Shown here one piece after another: positions 45,628 to 49,009 of a stretch of 49,009 nucleotides of DNA. The first letter of the stretch is position 1. The number at the start of each line of letters is the position of its first letter. The DNA comes from an uncultured Methylococcaceae bacterium. GTDB taxonomy: Bacteria; Pseudomonadota; Gammaproteobacteria; Methylococcales; Methylomonadaceae. Below the pieces are notes generated by a model. The model did not search any database and was not told the DNA's origin. It saw nothing but the letters and a program-made list of their open reading frames with translations. Location of the stretch: NCBI GenBank assembly GCA_903944165.1, contig CAJAQT010000052.1:1-49009 (forward strand), written 5' to 3'. Position numbers and translations under genes: made by a program.

Positions 45628-46479
45628 TTATTTATTTTGAAAGGCTTTTTTAAAAAATTCAGGCTGTGCTAAGGCAGCTTTATGAATATCTTCGTTGTAA
45701 TATTCAGTATTAAACTCTTTATTAATTATGTCTTGTTCACGAAACGGCATAAACGCTTGTTTGCTTGCTAATGTTGCGCTCCACCAACCAGAAGGATAAA
45801 TGCATTGTGGAAAAAATACCGTTTGTTGGTGCGTTAAGCCTGAGTGAGTCATCGCTTGACGCATTTCTTTTATGAGTGTTAAGTGCAGCAGTGCAGATTC
45901 GCTTTGTTGAATTAAAATACCGTCATCAGCTAGGCAACGATAGCAGTCTTTATAGAAGTTTTCGCCAAATAAACCTTCCGCAGGCCCAACAGGATCGGTG
46001 CTATCGATAATAATAATGTCTACGGAATTGGGCGCAGCGTCTTTTACCCATTTTATTCCGTCAATAAATTTTAAATCCGCTCTTGGGTCGTTATTGGACT
46101 CACACAGTTCTGGAAAATAGATTTCTGCTAATCGCGTTACACGTTCGTCAATATCAATTTGCACAGCATGCTCAACTGTAGAATGCTTTAAAACTTCTTT
46201 TAACGTACCGCAATCTCCACCGCCAATAATCCACACTTTTTTAGGATTAGGATGAGTAAATAACCCTACGTGACTCATCATTTCGTGGTAGAAAAAATTA
46301 TCCCGTGTTGAAACCATTGTGCAGCCATCAATCACCATTAAATTGCCGAAGCCATGTGTGCTGTATATTTCAATGTGTTGGAACGCTGACTGTTCTTCGT
46401 GTAGCCTGTTTTTTATTTTTAAAGAAAAAGCAGTTTCAGCATTAGGGAGTTGTTCAGTAAACCATTGGGAGGTGTTCAT
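45628..46479 (-). CDS. speE: Spermidine synthase
   Basis: Transfers aminopropyl from decarboxylated SAM to putrescine. The 283-residue protein has YQHIEIY-type AFQHIEIY, the SAM pocket WIIGGGDCGTLKEVLKH (GGGDCG at 86-91), QIDIDERV and IIDSTDPVGPAEGLF with the catalytic aspartate. AGGAT precedes the ATG. It is divergent from speA (86 bp apart) and joined to a marR gene. Neither speD nor speB is in the window. Confidence 0.95.
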   Translation of the reverse strand: MNTSQWFTEQLPNAETAFSLKIKNRLHEEQSAFQHIEIYSTHGFGNLMVIDGCTMVSTRDNFFYHEMMSHVGLFTHPNPKKVWIIGGGDCGTLKEVLKHSTVEHAVQIDIDERVTRLAEIYFPELCESNNDPRADLKFIDGIKWVKDAAPNSVDIIIIDSTDPVGPAEGLFGENFYKDCYRCLADDGILIQQSESALLHLTLIKEMRQAMTHSGLTHQQTVFFPQCIYPSGWWSATLASKQAFMPFREQDIINKEFNTEYYNEDIHKAALAQPEFFKKAFQNK

Positions 46480-46565
46480 AAATTAATATCCTGAAAAAAT
46501 AAACGATTATATTGCTGCATTATATTAGAATTTGAACTTATTTTGTGAATTAACGGAGTTTTTAA

Positions 46566-48404
46566 ATGGCTTTAAATCAAACAGATGACTGGAGTATTCG
46601 TCAATCAGCTCAAACGTATGCAATTGATCTATGGGGTGATGATTATTTTTCAATAAATAAAAAGGGTCATGTCAGTGTTAAGCCAAGTTCAGACAATGAT
46701 AGTGAAGTAGATTTATATGAAATTGCACAGATTCTTGAGGCAAAACAGCTTTCTTTGCCTGTTCTAGTAAGGTTTACAGATATTTTAAAAGATCGCGTGG
46801 TGCGCTTGGATAATGCCTTTAAAAAAGCATGTGCTAATTATAATTATTCAGGAAGTTATACGCCCGTGTATCCCATAAAAGTAAATCAGCAGCGCCAGGT
46901 TGTTGAGGGGATTTTAGCGGCGCCAAACATTGGTTTAGAAGCAGGCAGTAAGCCTGAGTTGTTGGCAATTATGGCGTTATCTCATGAAGGTGTGGTGGTG
47001 TGTAATGGCTATAAAGATACTGCTTATATCAGGCTGGCTCTTATTGGCTTAAAAATGGGGTTAAATTTATATTTAGTCATTGAAAAGCCACTAGAATTAG
47101 AATTAATTATTGAGGAAGCAAAGGCGTTAAATGTTGTTCCCATGTTAGGTGTGCGCGTTAGGTTATCTAGTATTAGTGCGGGTAAGTGGCAAAATAGTGG
47201 GGGAGAAAAGTCAAAATTTGGCTTGCATGCTTACGATATACTGCAAATGATTGAGCGCTTAAAAAGTGTTAATTTACTAGATTCTCTCAAATTAATGCAT
47301 TTTCATATGGGGTCTCAAATTGCCAATATTCATGACATAAAAATCGCCTTAAAAGAAGTTGGTCAGTTTTATGGAGAGCTGCACAGATTGGGCGCAAAAA
47401 TCACGGTTGTTGATGCGGGTGGTGGTTTAGGGGTTGATTATGATGGCAGTCGCTCTCGACGTGAATCATCAATCAATTATAGTCTTGATGAATATGCACA
47501 AAATATAGTTCGTGGCTTTGCTGATATTTGTGCTGAAAAAAACCTTCCACAGCCTGATATTATTACTGAGTCAGGGCGCGCCTTAACAGCGCATCATGCC
47601 GTTTTGATTACAAATGTAACAGATGTGGAGTCTGTGTATAAGTCAGATTCTGCTGAATTTTTGTTGCCAGAAGAGGGTAATCTGGTGGAGGCTTATCACG
47701 ATGCATATTTTAGTTTAAATGAAGCAAGAGCTAAGTTTGCACGAGATAAATTAACTATTAATGAACTGGCTTCGGCAGAAAATGACTATGCGCTTTTTTG
47801 TCACGCTATTGAGGGTAGCTTAAATGCAGCTCATCAAAATGAAGCCATAATTCTGCAAGAATTAAGAGAGAAATTAGCGGATAAGATTTTTTGTAATTTT
47901 TCGTTATTTCAATCTCTTCCAGATATATGGGGTATTGGTCAAATATTTCCAATTATGCCAATTCATAGATTAAATGAGCAGCCAAAACGAAGGGCGGTTA
48001 TTCAAGATTTAACCTGTGATTCTGATGGGCGAATTGATCATTATATCGATGGAAAGAATCTGGAAAGTACCTTACCTGTTCATGATATTGATAGTAAAAC
48101 ACCTTATTTAATAGGTTTTTTTATGATTGGAGCGTATCAAGAAATTTTAGGCGATATGCATAATTTATTTGGGGATACGCATTCGATAAATATTAAATTG
48201 GATGAAAACGGTTATCAACTTTATGATCTGCAAGAGGGTGAAGCTGTGTCAGAACTTTTAGAATATGTTCATATTAACAGTCAGGAATTGATAATAGCTT
48301 TTCAAGAAAAGTTAGCAAAAAGTACATTATCGAATATTGAGAAAGCACAGTATGAAGAAGAGTTAGTTGCAGGTTTGAGCGCGTATACTTATTTGGTTAG
48401 ATGA
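46566..48404 (+). CDS. speA: Biosynthetic arginine decarboxylase
   Basis: Converts arginine to agmatine, the first step to putrescine. The 612-residue protein belongs to the PLP fold III group: YAIDLWGDDYFSINKKGHVSVKP opening, PLP-lysine motif TPVYPIKVNQQRQVV (Lys105), GEKSKFGL, LHFHMGSQIANI, GGGLGVDYDGSRS, ESGRALTAHHAV, and C-terminal GAYQEILGDMHNLFGDTHS. It is shorter than Escherichia coli SpeA (658) but complete. CGGAG sits seven bases upstream. The divergent speE uses the spermidine pathway downstream. Confidence 0.96.
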   Translation: MALNQTDDWSIRQSAQTYAIDLWGDDYFSINKKGHVSVKPSSDNDSEVDLYEIAQILEAKQLSLPVLVRFTDILKDRVVRLDNAFKKACANYNYSGSYTPVYPIKVNQQRQVVEGILAAPNIGLEAGSKPELLAIMALSHEGVVVCNGYKDTAYIRLALIGLKMGLNLYLVIEKPLELELIIEEAKALNVVPMLGVRVRLSSISAGKWQNSGGEKSKFGLHAYDILQMIERLKSVNLLDSLKLMHFHMGSQIANIHDIKIALKEVGQFYGELHRLGAKITVVDAGGGLGVDYDGSRSRRESSINYSLDEYAQNIVRGFADICAEKNLPQPDIITESGRALTAHHAVLITNVTDVESVYKSDSAEFLLPEEGNLVEAYHDAYFSLNEARAKFARDKLTINELASAENDYALFCHAIEGSLNAAHQNEAIILQELREKLADKIFCNFSLFQSLPDIWGIGQIFPIMPIHRLNEQPKRRAVIQDLTCDSDGRIDHYIDGKNLESTLPVHDIDSKTPYLIGFFMIGAYQEILGDMHNLFGDTHSINIKLDENGYQLYDLQEGEAVSELLEYVHINSQELIIAFQEKLAKSTLSNIEKAQYEEELVAGLSAYTYLVR

Positions 48405-48487
48405 GCTTGATCAAGAAAATAATTAGTTGGTTTTTTGTATCAGCAATTCTCATTATAGTTGGATGCTATGGCACCGTGCCTAAGTAA
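48401..48487 (+). CDS. Mini-lipoprotein, coupled to speA
   Basis: A 28-residue frame starts in the ATGA overlap of the speA stop. It reads as a lipoprotein signal: MSLIKKIISWFFVSAIL, then IIVGC as lipobox, and a short tail YGTVPK. The 4-bp overlap implies translational coupling. The layout resembles the small outer-membrane lipoprotein LptM (YifL), but the GxKGPLY tail is missing, so this is only a resemblance. Confidence 0.5.
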   Translation: MSLIKKIISWFFVSAILIIVGCYGTVPK

Positions 48488-48496
48488 CTATAAGCA

Positions 48497-48730
48497 TTAA
48501 TCATGCTCCAAATTGTAACCAAGTGAAGCAAGCAGATTGGGTGGGCTTGCTTCGAACTTCTCAGTAAGGCGATTTACTGCACAAACAATAGCCGCCCCTG
48601 AAAAGAATACAGCACTGACAATATAAAGAACGAATGCTTCAATCTCATGGATTGCGCTCTTTGCTGAACTCAGGATCCCGAAGCCGGAGAGAAAAGCTAG
48701 AATAGCTAGCACGAAAATAAAAATCTTCAT
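48497..48730 (-). CDS. Small two-helix membrane protein, integron-cassette type
   Basis: A 77-residue protein with two hydrophobic helices (about 2-20 and 32-54) joined by SSAKSAIHEIEAF, and a polar C-terminus. AGGGT precedes the ATG on the minus strand. Its start lies 28 bp inside the 3' side of an attC-like site, the usual spacing of an integron cassette gene. I believe similar small membrane proteins occur in cassettes elsewhere, from memory only. Function unknown. Confidence 0.65.
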   Translation of the reverse strand: MKIFIFVLAILAFLSGFGILSSAKSAIHEIEAFVLYIVSAVFFSGAAIVCAVNRLTEKFEASPPNLLASLGYNLEHD

Positions 48731-48758
48731 AATTTACCCTAAGTTATTTGTGCTTTAT

Positions 48759-48848
48759 GCCTAGCGTAAAGCTAACCGGGCGCGGCACGGAAAGCTAGAA
48801 AAATAAAACCGCATTATAACCTCACTCCGGTTGAGCGTTGTGTTAGGC
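48759..48848 (-). mobile_element. Integron attC recombination site
   Basis: Read on the minus strand: GCCTAAC (R''/1L, 48848-48842), 5-bp spacer, GCTCAACCGG (L''), a 46-bp variable centre with its own stem (GCGG/CCGC), CCGGTTAGC (L', lacking one base, so L'' carries the extra unpaired C typical of attC), 5-bp spacer and GCTAGGC (48765-48759, R'/1R, GTTRRRY with one change). The total is 90 bp. Orientation follows from the extra base. The altered R' core (GCT for GTT) may weaken recombination. Confidence 0.75.
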
Positions 48849-48867
48849 ATTTAATTTTACTCTGACC

Positions 48868-48933
48868 CTAGTTATTCTTGTTAATATGAATAATACTAGG
48901 TGTGTTTTGATAAATCTGGCGAATTGCTTGCAT
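48868..48933 (-). pseudogene. Truncated small ORF, antitoxin-like N-terminus
   Basis: On the minus strand, AGAGG (48940-48944) and an ATG at 48933 open a 21-codon frame beginning MQAIRQIYQNTPSII that stops at 48868, within an inverted repeat (48867-48877 / 48888-48900). The N-terminus reminds me of a family of small bacterial proteins, some called antitoxins, that continue for some 60 residues. The frame ends abruptly next to the attC site. I judge it a 5' fragment cut by insertion. Confidence 0.35.
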
Positions 48934-49009
48934 AGTTTGCCTCTTGTTAATAAGCGGATTCAATTTCAGTATTTAATGTTATCAACTACTCATTAATTTA
49001 ATAACTTCA

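Noticed and set aside
1-49009. tRNA, rRNA or CRISPR elements
   Set aside because: I looked for T-arm sequences, conserved rRNA blocks and regularly spaced repeats in the gaps and saw none.

Overview
The window looks like a chromosomal segment of an AT-rich gammaproteobacterial methylotroph, most likely a methanotroph of the Methylococcales. This is an inference. It rests on a formaldehyde-activating enzyme gene (fae) flanked by genes typical of tetrahydromethanopterin/methylofuran C1 metabolism, together with gammaproteobacterial housekeeping genes and orders (aroK-aroB-damX-hemE, argA, rppH, comM, ubiK, damX-type SPOR protein, biosynthetic speA). Gene packing is tight, with many 1-26 bp overlaps and convergent gaps under 20 bp. 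I found no rRNA, tRNA or CRISPR array.

Layout. Positions 1-4.8 kb hold a 5'-truncated membrane-anchored protein, an EHD/dynamin-like protein with degenerate nucleotide-binding motifs, a 783-bp gene-poor stretch, a DUF2934-type protein and suhB. From 4.8 to 10.8 kb everything reads on the plus strand: trmJ, cysE, iscR, a NifS-type desulfurase, iscA, an ATP-grasp ligase, a CitG-like protein and fae. The last three belong to the C1-cofactor module, which continues with a HisA-like protein (minus strand), a second ATP-grasp ligase and an MfnF-like ASKHA protein (10.8-13.6 kb). A minus-strand block follows: a sigma-54 activator without a sensor domain, a DsbD_2/SafE-like membrane protein, pyrF, and a stand-alone EF-G2 with a clear terminator. 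The fusA2-kdsB gap holds four DnaA-box-like 9-mers within 70 bp.

From 19 to 29 kb come kdsB and a Trm112-like protein, an uncharacterised ATP-grasp protein, aroK-aroB-damX-hemE, a small membrane protein and ppa. A small lipoprotein gene sits behind a perfect FNR box beside fnr itself, followed by a Gfo/Idh/MocA oxidoreductase. From 29.3 to 36 kb a TetR regulator precedes a tripartite RND efflux operon (outer-membrane channel, adaptor, pump). That operon ends in a decayed IS30-family transposase remnant which supplies the last codons of a second TetR gene. From 36 to 46 kb lie pgsA-uvrC, argA-cpdA, rppH, a HAD phosphatase, comM and ubiK. The end of the window is a polyamine locus (speE-marR divergent from speA, plus a translationally coupled mini-lipoprotein).

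The right edge (48.5-49.0 kb) carries an integron attC-type recombination site, a cassette-like small membrane-protein gene and a short truncated ORF, so this edge is accessory DNA.

Points most worth following up are the attC/cassette edge, the EHD-like protein with a broken P-loop, the DnaA-box cluster, the FNR-box lipoprotein, the palindrome-rich two-start leader of fae, and a MarR regulator with a C-terminal cysteine motif beside speE.
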